Shown here: positions 11,726 to 23,292 of the stretch, piece after piece
Position numbering within the stretch: the stretch's first letter is position 1
How the letters are laid out: every line of letters starts with the position of its first letter
DNA from: Sepiola atlantica
Taxonomy: Eukaryota > Mollusca > Cephalopoda > Sepiida > Sepiolidae
Reading direction: 5' to 3'
DNA: 64,000 bases
NCBI GenBank assembly: GCA_963556195.1
Contig: OY744528.1
Coordinates: 63,053,646-63,117,645, forward strand
The notes under the pieces: generated by a model
What the model saw: only the letters and a program-made list of their open reading frames with translations
What the model was told of the DNA's origin: nothing
The model's database searches: none
Made by a program: the position numbers and the translations under genes

Positions 11726-12501
11726 GTTTGCGAAATGGGTTTTATACGTCGATTAATATTCCCCAAATTTCAGGTTTATGCAATATATTAAAGAATATTA
11801 GGGGACTTAATCCTAGCATGACTTCCTATTTAAAAATTAAAATATTTCAGATTTGCATTGAGTTTGATCGATAATCATTTGACACTAATTAAGCGGCTTT
11901 CCTAAATGTAAATTTCTTATCAAGGCCCCTAAAGCTTACACCTTACACTTTAGACATTTTCTTGAATAAAAAATGTAATGGATTTTGATCAGCATTGAGG
12001 CATACAGTTTAGTATCATTATAACTTGATTTTAATCTTCTTAAGCGGACATAAAAGTAGTGCAACACTATTCCGATCAAGCAATTAATTTTACCCGTCCT
12101 GAGTCGAGTATTCTTAATTATTCTTTATATGTACACTTTGAGATATGTTTTTATCGATTGAATATGAACACTCTAAACAAAAGAGAAGCACATATATGAT
12201 GAACAAAGTTTCCCTTTGAATTTGAGTGAAAAATATATGCATAAATTAAATGAATGTCGGATGCATTTTTATTTTTCAGTCTGACTGTGGGCAATTATAC
12301 ACTGATAAAACTTCTTCATGAATATATATAGTCTCGGAAGTTCTTTTAACCTTCAAAACTGGGAAAAAAAAAAAAAAAAAAAAAAAATTTTGTTGAAAGA
12401 TTTTAGTCTAGTAAGTCAATCAATCTACTGCAATCACTATTTTAGTTTACTTCCAAGAATATACTCTAATATAAATATATTTTTATATATGTTTTTATAT
12501 A

Positions 12502-12507
<6 letters not shown>
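11726..12507. other. Unannotated AT-rich stretch
   Basis: No gene recognised. A 24-nt A tract lies at about 12363-12387. Confidence 0.5.

Positions 12508-12556
<49 letters not shown>
12508..12556. repeat. (TA)n microsatellite
   Basis: TA array. Confidence 0.97.
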
Positions 12557-12557
<1 letters not shown>

Positions 12558-12849
12558 TAAACGTACCTATAACCCATTGGGTCACAGCACTACCACTATA
12601 TATTCTACGTTTATTTCATTCAAAAATGTATAAACTTTGAAACATTTCGGATCACATAAAGTATTATTATTGTAGCAGTATTATTATTCATTGTGATACT
12701 TTTATAACATTAAAGTGACTTTCTATTCTTATAATTTATATGAATATAGTATCAGAATATGTTGAAAAGAAAATAATGAAGTGCTTGATTATAGATTCTG
12801 CAAGAGCTAATATAAATTATTTTATTTAACAACTATCGCATTAACATGG

Positions 12850-15420
12850 CTGAGTGTCATCCAAGCCCTACAATTTTGAGCCAAGGTGTTCGCTTGGTTT
12901 ATGGTCATGTTCGTCCATTCACAAACGTTGTCTATCCATTTCTTTGTTGTCTACCTTTCCAGCGGCTTCCTTGTATCATGCATTAATAGCATATTTTCAT
13001 AGCCCTACACTGGAGTGTTTAACATGGCTTAACAGACTCAAGACTTTACATTTAATGACAGAGAGTATTGATGCAATACTGATGTGACCAGATAGTTTAT
13101 GATCATTAATGAAACGCATGATGTGGCCATGGAAATTTTCTAAATTCTGACGTAATTTTACAGTAAAGTGACACTTTAAAGTCCGTACAGAAAGAACATA
13201 TTAGTTATTGATATTTGCTGCGTTTTTGTATAGTATATGTTTAGAAGTTATGGCAGTTTTTTCTTATTAACGTGGACCAACTAAAGCCAATTCTGTAATT
13301 TACAGCTGTTTGTCCATCGATATATAAAAACAGATTGTACCCAGAGATAATAAACTCTTTAACTTGTATGATTTAATGACCGTTGATATTGATGTTAATG
13401 GGAGTTTATTTTTTTATCAGTAGTCATGCATTTAGTATCAGGCGTGTTAATAGAAAGATCAATTTCTTTCGAATACGTCACAAGATTATTCAAATATAAC
13501 TGCAAATCAGAGCTGGAGTTACTGGTTGCAGCTATGCCATCAACATAGCTCAAATTAGACAAACGTTCGCTACCAATTGAAAACCAAGAGCAAAATTGTT
13601 GTTCATGTTTCCATATAACTGATGCGATTATGACGGAGACTAGAAGCGCTTAAAATATATCACCTTGCATTACACCCTTAAGGATTTGGATTAGGCGATG
13701 TGTGCCTATATCAGTTTGAATTAATTAAGTCATTGTCAAGCGGTATAAACAGTGTTAATTAAGATTTGTCCCTTTCAAAAAGCTTCCAAAGAGATGGAAG
13801 CTCGATTTTATCAAACGCTTTAGTAAAATCAATAAAGACAATGAACACAGGATTATTGAGTTCTATGGACTGCTATTTTATCTGTTCTAAGGCGATAATT
13901 TGCACTATAGTACATCTCCGTGATTGGTATGCAGCTTGAAAAGTTTGGAATAATTCATAAATATCTATTTCTATACGTACTGCCACTACTATCGCAAACT
14001 ATTTGTAAAGAATGACTTAAAAGGCTGATTGAGCGATAATTTCCGCAATCTAGCTGACAGTTTATTTTAGAAGTTTGCGGTGCATTAACAGTTGAAAGTA
14101 TCAAGTTGAACAATTTCAAAAGAATATTTAAGAGTGGTTCTCTACCAGTTTGATGAACAAAGTGATTATATTATCAAGTCAGAGCCTTTTATCGTCCTTC
14201 AAAGATAGAATAGTATGCTCTATTTCGCCTTTCAATATATATAGTATTGTGTCTTCCACATCCTCATCAACTTGATGAGTGTCAGTTGAAACATCCATAT
14301 ATAGCTCTTCATAAAATTGTCCATATCGTTCCGAAATCTCATCTTTGTCATTTAGGATCTGGCTCTGTGTATTCTTGATCCTCTAGCTTAGGTTTCTCGG
14401 CTATTCTTTTAGTCTTTTTAAAAGCATCATACATCTTATGCTGCTTATCAATAGCTAATTTTGTATGGTTTGACGTCCAGTCGGGCGATGAAGGCTTAGC
14501 CGCAGGAACAACTTCATTTGTAGAATCTTTGATGCTTTTAGTGGTAGTTTCTAGCAACAAATCTCGATATGAGACCTTAGAAAGAAAGGCAAAACTGTTT
14601 TGAAGCTCGAGTTATAAGGCATCTTTAATATATGCTCCTTTAAAAGTACTAACGTTGCATGTTTTGGTCCCATATTTGTTTTGTCGCAATAAACAAGAAA
14701 ACGTTACTCTTGTTTAAACAAGTTCATGGTCAGATATGTCCAGTTTGCTGATGGTCCTACTATCAAGAACCTCCAACCGGCTTTCGGGCTTACGGGTTGA
14801 AATAAAGTCAATCTGATTTTTCGTCCAGGAATGTCCAAGTGAAGAGTCTCTTTTTTTGGAACAAGGTATTAGATACAATGAGGTAATTTTCGACGCAGAA
14901 TTTTGCAAATATTTCGCCCCGCGGGTTTGCGTTTTCAAATGTTCGGCACCCCAATAATATCCGGATAATTGTCATGGAGATTCCCAACTTTACAATTGAA
15001 GTTTCCCATGACAGAACCACTATCTCTTCTTGGTGTTTTATCTATTATTTTGTGGATTTGATCATATATTTTATCAATTTGTTTTCAAGGTATGAGAAAG
15101 TTGGTAAGTGGCATTGTATGAAAATAAATATGGTAAATTTCTTTTTCAGGATTAAAGAGCCAGTCGATCTGAAATAGGTTAATTGCGCTATATCGCATGC
15201 ACACGAGACTTATTGACGAGGAAGCCGACTCCACTCAATCTGGATAGTTTATTGGATGACATAAAGAGTTTGTATTCAGAAGCAAGTGATTCTATCATAT
15301 ATTTTTCAATTCTGGTGTCTGAAAGACAAATGATACCCCGGTTAATATCACTAATCTTATGTAACATAATCTATATGGCACCAGCACTAACACCGTTTAT
15401 AGTTATTGCGTTATAGAAGC
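12850..15420 (-). pseudogene. Decayed APE-type LINE ORF2 (endonuclease plus RT)
   Basis: On the minus strand from about 15416 an endonuclease/exonuclease/phosphatase fold can be followed through stops: INGVSAGAI, then GIICLSDTRIEKYM (usual IICLQET+) and GVGFLVNKSL. GNFNCKVGNLHD (usual GDFNAKVG) lies near 14990, and NTLFQKKRLFTWTF and DISDHELV (usual SDHxLV) lie near 14715. Reverse transcriptase motifs follow: NYRSISLL near 14030, GVMQGDIF near 13670 (usual GVRQGDxLSP) and NLSYVDGIAA near 13540 (usual YADDIVL, with the second catalytic Asp changed to Gly). DLQLYLNNLVTYSKEI comes next, and a worn C-terminal region ends near 12850. Many stops and frameshifts are present. The RTE/CR1-like APE clade is inferred from motif order. 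Confidence 0.8.
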
Positions 15421-15673
15421 GTATAAGAAGGCATTGTGAGTATTTTCCTCTGGTCGCTCGTTTCATGCCAATTTGAGGCTGCTGACATGAATCCCTACTC
15501 ACTGGTGTGACAACAGTCCGGGTCTTTTGATGTGCCCTCCTGGTCCACATTAAGTCAGTAAAACTTTTATTGGGAATCGTTTGATGTTAGTTGTAACAGC
15601 CTACTCTTTCATGACAGCTTAGGACAAAGTGGAAAAGTGTATTTTTCTCTGGACAACATCTATATGAAGGTTG

Positions 15674-15943
15674 CTAAGCAGCTATAGAACCTGTCCTACC
15701 TTTGATGTACTTTTGCCGCCAATTAATGAATAAAGCAGGAAGTACTCTTGAAAGTAAATACATGCCAGTGGTCATGATTCCTACCAGCAGATAAGGCTGT
15801 TTATTGAACCGTTGATCCTGGCCGTTGACTTTAGGAAGTTCTTCCGCCCAGTAAGAAGTATATCCAATAGACACTCCATTGCTTATAAGATAGTGTTCAA
15901 TAACACTTAAAGCTTTATTATAGTAAAAAATAAAATGATACAC
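15674..15943 (-). other. Unrecognised 89-codon open frame next to PLE terminus
   Basis: The frame starts MYHFIFYYNKALSVIEHYL, has a hydrophobic stretch YLLVGIMTTGMYLLSRVLPA and ends KYIKGRTGSIAA. I do not recognise it. It lies immediately 3' (minus sense) of a hammerhead-like motif, so it may be PLE terminal sequence and not a gene. Confidence 0.15.
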
Positions 15944-15944
15944 A

Positions 15945-16015
15945 CATTATTGGCTACATATGTGCATACATGTTTCAGTTGCTATTTGCTAAAAAAATCA
16001 AGCTTCTTCGGGCCA
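15945..16015 (-). ncRNA. Degenerate hammerhead ribozyme, PLE-type
   Basis: Minus strand order: stem I TGGC, core CCGAAGA (U4 changed to C), a bulged AG-C-TTG/CAACT stem II, GAA, the stem III segment ACATGTATGCACATATGT, A17, then GCCA closing stem I. It is homologous to the complete motif at 63384-63449, whose stem I is TTGGT/ACCAA, so the closing pair differs by a compensatory change (C-G against T-A). The U4 change should abolish cleavage. Confidence 0.6.
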
Positions 16016-16393
16016 TTTTAAAAAACGAATAGAGAAAATTAAATTTATCTATGTCGTTTGAGTTGGGGAGAGGGGGGGGCGAGGGGAATAGTCAAAAAGG
16101 AAATGTATGTATACGCTCAGAACTAGTTACTTATTCATATACCCATACAACCACTACACTCGTTCATATATACATACATATTCACACACTACCATTCTCT
16201 CACTCATGCCTTTCCGGTTATCGAGTTATTATCTTTTCATTTTTCTTCATGGTCCTTCTTCATCCAGCTTTTCAGACGTTTTGTCTCTTCTTATGCCTAT
16301 GTCAATCCGTTGGACCCAGTACATTCATTAGTCTATGGGTAGAGATCAAACCACGCATACATATATAAATAAGCACATATATCCACGAACCAA

Positions 16394-16397
<4 letters not shown>

Positions 16398-16464
<67 letters not shown>

Positions 16465-16488
16465 ATATATATAGTATGTCAGGTTGTA
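16398..16488. repeat. (TA)n microsatellite with TGTA interruptions
   Basis: TA array just outside the left arm of the PLE inverted repeat at 16546. Confidence 0.95.
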
Positions 16489-16571
16489 TATGAAAAGAAA
16501 TCAAATAAAGTGCTCGATCATATAAGAGAGCTAATATATATTTTTAAATACTGTATATTACATATTTCAGA

Positions 16572-16648
16572 TATGTACCGTTGTTTCATCCAAAAGGGCA
16601 GATTTAGACATCTTTAGTAAATCTCTGTGCCCAGTGGAATCGTCGGCA
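16572..16648 (-). ncRNA. Hammerhead-like fold with long stem II (left arm)
   Basis: Minus strand reads CCGACGATTCCA ... TTTTGGATGAAAC. Between them is a long hairpin (GGGC, AGATTTA against TAAATCT, GCCC). It matches the C-U-G-A-N-G-A ... G-A-A-A layout with U4 changed to C and a non-canonical first stem II pair. Same sense as, and downstream of, the GIY-YIG domain. Confidence 0.4.
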
Positions 16649-18202
16649 TGCTGAAACGATTGTAGTCACTTCCCGATGGGGAATAGCGTCAACAATGACA
16701 GAAAACGGTATATCTCTGAGGGGTCCCCGAAAAAAACCCGTGTGGGGTAATAATTAACTAAGACCTAAGTGTGTTCGATGTTAGTTCGTGTTTGAAAGGC
16801 CTTCATGTTATTCCCTCGAAAGTTTTATTTATTTATCTGTTCGTTTGTGGATTTGTAATATTATTGTTTCACCTAGTCTGAAAAAATACGAAAGGTGCGG
16901 CTTTGAAGTTTGCCGTTTGGGTTTGTGAAATTAGGGTGCTTTTTATTGTCGTTTTTGGGTGTAAATTTACGTATCGGATTAATTGTTCGATATAGTGCTG
17001 AAAAAGATGATGCAATAATATTTCTTTGAACTTAACGTGTTTGTTTATTTTTGTTTATTGAATTGGTGTTTTCGTATTTTCTGGTTATTAATGGACGAAA
17101 AACGCTGTATATTAAAAAACGGTGTTCCGTTGATATGCCCCGTTTATAACGAGTAGTGTTGAAAACAAAGATTGGTTTTAAACGTACTTAAGTATAATTA
17201 AAATAATGGAAGCTATCTGTTATTACCATTTTAGGGGTATGAGTTTAGTCTCTGGGAGGGGGTTGTTAACTTCTATTTTATTGATGGTGTATATTAATAA
17301 TATTAATATTTAGTGTATTTCGGAGAAATTTATTAAATTCTTTATCTTATAATTTTATTATATTCCGCTCATACGATCACATACATGTCCGCGTACCTCC
17401 CTGCATGCACACCGGCAAATAAAACTAAAATACGCAACGTGCATGGATGCACAAACATGAGTACATACAACATCCGCACGCATATACGTATGCACACACA
17501 TCTACACTCACATTTACAGGGGGTTATTCATTTTTTATTTTTGTGTCTTTGTTTTATTATTATTTTAATCTTTTATTTATTTTATTAATATTATTTTATA
17601 TTTTATATTTATGAATAATATGCACCTATACATACACACGCGCATCCGCGCACATACATACGGACATATATACACACGCATGTACGCTCATCTACACTTA
17701 TACAGTTGTTTGAGTATCTATTATATGGTCTGTATGAAGCGGGGGAGATTCTTAGGCATCAATAATTCCTTTCGTTCAGTTGGGTGTCTGTATTCCTGGG
17801 AGTTTAAAGTGGTTTCATGTATTTACCGTGATAGGAGGGTCACGTGAAGGTGAGGTGTCTACAGATAAATGTATAAGCTGCGATGTATCGGGTTAGTTTT
17901 AATATGGATGATGTGATTATCTGTGGCGAAGTGGTGAGGTGTCTATTGTTGAATGTTTTATCTGTGTCGGTAGGGGTTAGGACTTGTTTGTATCAGGGTA
18001 GGTGGAGTTTATGTAGTCGCGCCCGTGGTATGTGTAACATATATCTGGGGTGTATTTTGTACGTAAATAGAAAAATAGAAAAATGTTGCTATGGGTTTAG
18101 GGAGGTCTTGGGGAGGTTGGTTGTTTTGTATGTTTTTAAGAAATAGTTTACTATCTTTGTGGAGGGGTGTTTGGTTTAAAGGAATGATTGGTGGGTTATG
18201 TA

Positions 18203-18553
18203 ATATTGTTATCAGACCATTGGGCTAGCAGGAATTGTCTTTTGTGGGGACATTTTCTGAAGACCTCGGTTTTTATGTTCATGCAGTTTCTGGAAGGGTT
18301 GTTGATAGCTTGTATAATTCTGAATTTCTCAGTAGTGCACAAAGAGCAGGTCCTGAAGGTGGGGTTGTAGGATTTAGGCTTGTCGGTGATTCTCCATTCT
18401 ATTTTGTAGGGGGTGTTGGACTTCTTGAGATCTCATACGTGGGTTACTAGTGTGGTTATGTGGTCTTTATTGGGGTATTTGAAAGTGTTGTTGTGGGCGT
18501 AGAGTCTTTGTTTAAAAGATCCTTGGGTCATTCCGATGTATATATCCTCCCTT
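18203..18553 (-). pseudogene. GIY-YIG endonuclease domain of PLE-type retroelement (one stop)
   Basis: The minus frame from 18553 reads EDIYIGMTQGSFKQRLYAHN, then NTFKYPNKDHITTLVTHV, one TGA replacing the conserved Trp, DLKKSNTPYKIEWRITDKPK, YNPTFRTCSLCTTEKF and CPHKRQFLLAQW, ending at a TAA near 18203. The YIG half of GIY-YIG, the R-x3-H of the nuclease (RLYAH), the HVW position, the IEW/I+W strand and the C-x2-C-x2-E+ C-terminal motif are all present. Apart from the single Trp-to-stop change the domain is intact, so this copy is much younger than the other GIY-YIG relics here. It is short and interrupted, so ORF calling would miss it. Confidence 0.88.
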
Positions 18554-18595
18554 TTGGTATCCACCACGGGCAGTGACTACAATCGTTTCACCATG

Positions 18596-18680
18596 CCGAC
18601 GATTCCATTGGGCACAGAGATTTACTAAAGGTGTCTAAATCTGCCCTTTTGGATGAAACTGCGGTACATTTCTGAACTAT
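18596..18680 (+). ncRNA. Hammerhead-like fold with long stem II (right arm)
   Basis: Mirror copy of the 16572-16648 motif, now on the plus strand: CCGACGATTCC, a long hairpin with GGGC/GCCC and AGATTTA/TAAATCT pairing, then GGATGAAAC. Opposite sense to the neighbouring GIY-YIG domain. Confidence 0.4.
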
Positions 18681-18696
18681 GTAATATACAGTATTT

Positions 18697-18702
<6 letters not shown>

Positions 18703-18750
<48 letters not shown>
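18703..18750. repeat. (TA)n microsatellite
   Basis: TA array directly outside the right arm of the PLE inverted repeat. Confidence 0.97.
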
Positions 18751-18752
<2 letters not shown>

Positions 18753-19145
18753 TGATTCAAAAAACCTGTACGTGACATAGTTACTAAATTGAAAGCTTGG
18801 CATCTCAGGTGTTCTATATTTCCTCCATATGCTGAAGGTGTCACATCCCGTCGCTTTCTAGCTGCTCTCGTCTGCTGCTGATGTTACATAATATTCCTGG
18901 TGCTACCAGATCAGGCTGACCAAATTGCACCTAACATCGATGTTTTATTGTTTTCTTTCTTCTTTTTGCAAAACCCATTCATGTTCTGCAAAGCCCAAAA
19001 CATAAAGCAAGAATTACCCTCTCTTCTCTCTCCCTTCCTCTCTTCCCTCTTCTCTCCCCATTTCCCTCCCCTCTCTCTTTCCCTCTATTCTCCCTTTATT
19101 CACCTCTTATTTCCCCCCCCCCCTCTAACTCCCTTCCCCCTTTAA
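18751..19145. other. Unannotated, with a C/T-rich tract
   Basis: A polypyrimidine stretch (about 19018-19140) includes a run of ten C. No gene recognised. Confidence 0.6.
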
Positions 19146-19395
19146 CAAATACTTGAACATATAAGGAACTTGAAGCGAAGCATAAAAACTTTTACCCAAA
19201 TGACCGGATTCGACATTAAATAACCCGAAAAGGGTTGATATGCGATAAAACAAAACAACCAAACCAAACACCATGAATAAATACTTGAATATATAATGAA
19301 CTTGAAGCATAAAACATTTGCCAAAATTACCGTATTTGGCATTGAACAACCCGAAAAGGGGTTGATATGCCGTAAAACAAAACACCACTCATGAT
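19146..19395. repeat. Tandem duplication, ~125-bp unit, two copies
   Basis: Both copies carry AAATACTTGAA, GAACTTGAAGC, CATAAAA, the AACCCGAAAAGG block and GTTGATATGC followed by TAAAACAAAACA. They are diverged by indels. Confidence 0.85.
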
Positions 19396-19440
19396 ATTCT
19401 TTTCAAAAAGCTTGCTGCCTCCAAACATCGCTTTTCTCTA

Positions 19441-20480
19441 CCTTGATTTATTTTAACCCCCTCCTAGCTCTCCAACATCAATTCCAAAGCACTTAAAATC
19501 GTCTTTGAAACAATCTTTGAATTGCTTACACGGTTTGTGCTATGGGCGAGTATTCCCAGTTAGTTCCCTATAAATCACCTGCTTGGGCAGTCTGTTATCA
19601 GTAAGACGAATAAGATGACCAGCCCAACGAAGTGTGCATTTAGTAATAAAAAACTCGATGCTTGGAAGAGCAGATCGTTCCAACACTTCGGTGTCAGGGG
19701 TAAATCTATCTTAACGGATGTTAAGCAAGTGTCTGAGGTAATTCTGCTGAAAACGCTCTAGCAGGCGAATATGAGCTGTTAGTTGTCCATATCTCACAAA
19801 CATATACAGAGATCTTAGTTTCCAGTCTGATGTACCGTGGTGTCAACACCCGCTTTTCCAAATGATCAAAAGACTCACTAGCATGTTCAATACGTCTACT
19901 TGTCTCAGCATCCAACGACCAATTTCTCGAAATAACACTACCCAAATACATAAACAGATCCACTACAGAGAGTCTGTTGTTTTCAATAAATATATCCGGT
20001 TCCTGATACGGGTTGAAAGAGTCCGGGGCAGACATAGCCTTTGTCTGGCGCAGGCTTATTGTAGGACCCATGATTCTACACGCCTATGCAACACGATCCA
20101 TGATATCTTGCTTATCATTCTACAAGTGAGCTACGAGATCCACGTCATCTGCATAGAGACAATCTCGAACAACAGTAGAGAATGTCCTTTACAAAGTCTT
20201 AAAACACTGTAAGTTATACATTCACCCATTGTGCGAAATCGAAGAGACACACCATTATCACAGTTTGTGTAAGCCAATGGCAGAGTTACATCAAACTAGA
20301 TAGAAAAAAGTAGGTTCAGGTGTATCACCATGTTTTACACGATTGTCAACTGCAACGCATTGTAAGAGTCAACCATTGAAGTTGATCTTGTCGTGCAGCT
20401 CACGAAGGAGTCAAACAAAGTTAGGAGGACATCATAACTTACTCAATACCTTCTACAGCGCATCCTGATTAACTGTATAT
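19441..20480 (-). pseudogene. APE-type LINE, RT C-terminal half
   Basis: Minus strand. Upstream pieces match the palm region in broken form: FFYLVSVTLP and VSLRFRTMGECIT. The frame 20071-19721 reads MGPTISLRQTKAM, then NNRLSVVDLFMYLGSVISRN, SLDAETSRRIEHASESF, LEKRVLTPRYIRLETKISVY. This is the thumb region of RTE-like/APE LINE reverse transcriptases (usual FGLTISLKKT..., FTYLGSTISRDGSLDxEI, RIxKASxAF, ETKI+VY). Past 19700 the tail continues after frameshifts as ERSALPSIEFFITKCTLRWA, then GHLIRLTDNRLPKQVIY. Several stops. It ends near 19441. This is a second LINE copy of the same general clade as 12850-15420. Confidence 0.85.
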
Positions 20481-20575
20481 AAAACGCTTTCGTCAGATAA
20501 ACAACTATCTGATATAGGCGATGTTAAATACACTTTCCCTACATTTGACGTGCCGTAATAATAATATATGTGGTA

Positions 20576-20577
<2 letters not shown>

Positions 20578-20634
<57 letters not shown>
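20578..20634. repeat. (TA)n microsatellite
   Basis: TA array followed by imperfect (CA)n. Confidence 0.97.
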
Positions 20635-20637
<3 letters not shown>

Positions 20638-20639
20638 TT

Positions 20640-22506
20640 ACCCCAAAATACACCCATATATATACACACACAAACACACACAATGGCGCATATGGTTAGC
20701 ATCATCAATATACTCGGTTTAATGTAAAGCTAGCCCTGAGAATTGAGCCAAGATTATGTAAGAATATAAGTACACTAAAAAGATGAATTAAAAAATAACT
20801 TTAAAAAATAAACGGGTACATAACCAAATTAATCGGTTCGGTTTTCGTAAAACATATCGATTTGTATACTGTAAATCTCAGTACATACGCACACGCATAT
20901 ACATATCTACGCATCTACATAAATACATGTACCAACTTTATTTCTCAATATGGATAGATTTAAACTCACGTACATACAGTTATATCATAACTTGATTCTA
21001 GATCTATAATCAGTATATGACTGCACACTATTTTGTTAAATAATAGGTATGCGAATGTACATGCGAGCAACCCAAGAATAACATTTAAATTAAACATATT
21101 GAAGTATCATGATAATTAAAGTTTAAAGCTCATACAATCAAAACGACAATTTTTTAAATTATAAGAAAATTAAACCAACAAAAGATAGACAATATAAAAC
21201 TAGACAAGTAAAAACAATAAAAATAAACAAACAACGACATTTCTTACGGTTTTCTAGGAAATAATGTTTGCCTTTTTCCTTGCTACTTTTATTTCATTTG
21301 ACTTTTTAATTATCTAGATAAACAACTCTTTTGGGTTTTTCTTATAATTTGATTTATAAAAAAGTATTTGTTTTGGTTTTTTATATTATATATGTGTATT
21401 TTTCCCTGTTAAAGAAATTTAAAAATACTTAACAACGGATTTAAAACATACTAGTTATCGCGAAACTGGTTATGCCATCACGAACTTATTTCAAATGATT
21501 CCATTATTCCGAAATGTTCAGGTTCAAATATCGAATATGGAAAAACGAGTTCATAATTTTTCTAAATAGTTTAATGTTCTAATCTATAAAGTTAAGACGA
21601 TTTCCCCTGCACCTTTTTGAAGAATATGCGAATAACCACATCCATCACAAGCTACTAAACTCACCACTATATTCACTTTATTCACTCGAGCGTGTTTTAG
21701 TAAATGTATTATTATTTTTCTCCAGCTAACACTAAATATAACTTTAGGTCCACTATCTTCGACTCTCTTCAAAACATACTCAATATAGGTGGTAGAAAAC
21801 ACTTTTACACCTAGCACTTCATTACTGACACTTCCCCATCCACACCAGGAAGTAATAAACAACATCTATGTTAAAAAAGTGTCTGTTATTATTTAATATT
21901 TGTCTGTTATTAATTTACTACAGAATACAAAACATTACGCCTACATTTAATGGACGCTCCCGCTAATTCCGCTGATTCTTGAGAATATCGAACTACGTTA
22001 TTTCTACCTATTACATATAAATTATACTTATGCCGGTTTTTAGAAGAATGCAATTAGCGAACATAGTTCCCTGCAGTGTTCCATTATCAAACATGGCGGC
22101 TACAATTTCTTCAACGACTCGACTCCGACTTAAGTCAATATACGCTAAGATATAAATTTGAAATTTTCAGAAACCTACACCTTTCACACGCATGATATCT
22201 AACAGTATTTTTTGCTATACAATTAATTAGCACGAGTTTTCTTTTCAAAGTGCATACAAGGTAATAATCTAAAAATATGGGAATCTGTGTCCCGACAGCT
22301 AATAACCCATTTTTGCTACACTCGCAACTGGACACCTTCACTCCACTGCATCATGGAGAATGTGTATAAGTTTGTTCCGACAATAAAAAACAAGTGCAAT
22401 AGTAAAACGACCATTTATTTTAAAATTAAGTTCAAACCTCATGTTGAAAAATATTTTTTTTAAATTATAATTATATTTCTTAGTATCTAATCAAATTACT
22501 AACTTA

Positions 22507-22511
<5 letters not shown>
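20640..22511. other. Unannotated AT-rich stretch
   Basis: Open frames at 21865-21584 and 22341-22135 (minus) have no family I recognise. A short plus peptide starting MAATISSTTRLRLKS opens at 22093 on an AAACATGGCGGC motif but runs into TAA after 19 codons. No splice structure could be supported. Confidence 0.4.

Positions 22512-22560
<49 letters not shown>
22512..22560. repeat. (TA)n microsatellite
   Basis: TA array ending at CTAG, directly before the inverted-repeat element at 22561. Confidence 0.97.
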
Positions 22561-22562
<2 letters not shown>

Positions 22563-22856
22563 AGTAACTTATGAAAATACATTCATGGCAAGTAAGCTAC
22601 ACAGACGCTTCCGCGTTTCATCCCCGGATAGAATCGTCAGGCTAAAATGCATGTAGTTTGTTTTGTCAGGTGTTTTTATAGACACGTCTAGCTAGTTAAC
22701 CAATCAGAGTTTGTGTTGTTCTCTTAGCCAATCGTTGGGCTTCACACGAACAAGGGTTCGGTTGGTTTTAATTCATATTTCCTATTCTGACGAATTAAAC
22801 GCAGAAGCCTCTGTGTAGCTTAATTGTCATAAATATATTTTCATAACTTACTAACT
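22561..22856. mobile_element. Inverted pair of hammerhead-like retroelement termini
   Basis: Left arm 22561-22640 and right arm 22781-22856 are reverse complements with small changes; both share ACTTATGAAAATA, AGCTACACAGA and CTTC.GCGTTT in reverse sense. In the loop are two CCAAT motifs (ACCAATCAG near 22699 and AGCCAATCG near 22725). On the minus strand the left arm has CTGACGA (22640-22634), GAA, a perfect ACGC-GGAA-GCGT stem III (22616-22605) and a canonical GUC cleavage triplet ending at 22604. Stem I does not pair well. The right arm has CTGACGA (22787-22793) but has lost stem II. Likely PLE terminus; activity doubtful. Confidence 0.45.
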
Positions 22857-22965
22857 TGCTCTACTCACGTATCGAGCACTGTTGAACTAAATACTAAAAT
22901 TGATACATTAAAAATGATATCCTCTTATAATATTTTATGTAGATACATAAAATAATAATAATAAT

Positions 22966-22989
22966 ATATATATATATATATATATATAT
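22966..22989. repeat. (AAT)n(TA)n microsatellite
   Basis: Short TA array after AAT units. Confidence 0.9.
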
Positions 22990-23034
22990 TAATTTATCAA
23001 GTTTTAATATATTAATAAAATGAACATAAAACTA

Positions 23035-23038
<4 letters not shown>

Positions 23039-23082
<44 letters not shown>

Positions 23083-23102
23083 GTGTGTGTGTGTGTGTGT
23101 AT
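23039..23102. repeat. (TA)n(GT)n microsatellite
   Basis: TA array followed by about nine GT units. Confidence 0.97.
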
Positions 23103-23292
23103 AGGCCGGCCTTATTTACTTAACGAAATTCAGGTACTGATATTTTTAAATACGGATTGCAGGTTTCAATATTGATCCGACGTATTATAAGACGAATGAT
23201 ATTAAATCCAGCAAAATAAAAATGAAAATAATAAAGATGGAGTTAATTCATGACTTACATGAACATTTCAATTGATAAAATTAAAGTAAAAA

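Larger units (their letters stand above)
16546..18695 (-). mobile_element. Penelope-like element relic between inverted termini
   Basis: A ~123-bp sequence at 16546-16669 recurs in inverse orientation at 18572-18695 with about ten differences. Between them, on the minus strand, lies a GIY-YIG domain (18553-18203) that starts right next to the right arm. The region 16700-18200 holds its downstream noncoding part. (TA)n arrays abut both ends. Each arm reads as a hammerhead-like fold. Inverted or partial terminal repeats are usual for Penelope-like elements; the RT is missing. Confidence 0.7.

Noticed and set aside
21584..21865. 93-codon minus open frame
   Set aside because: No motif, no recognisable family and no splice or promoter context.
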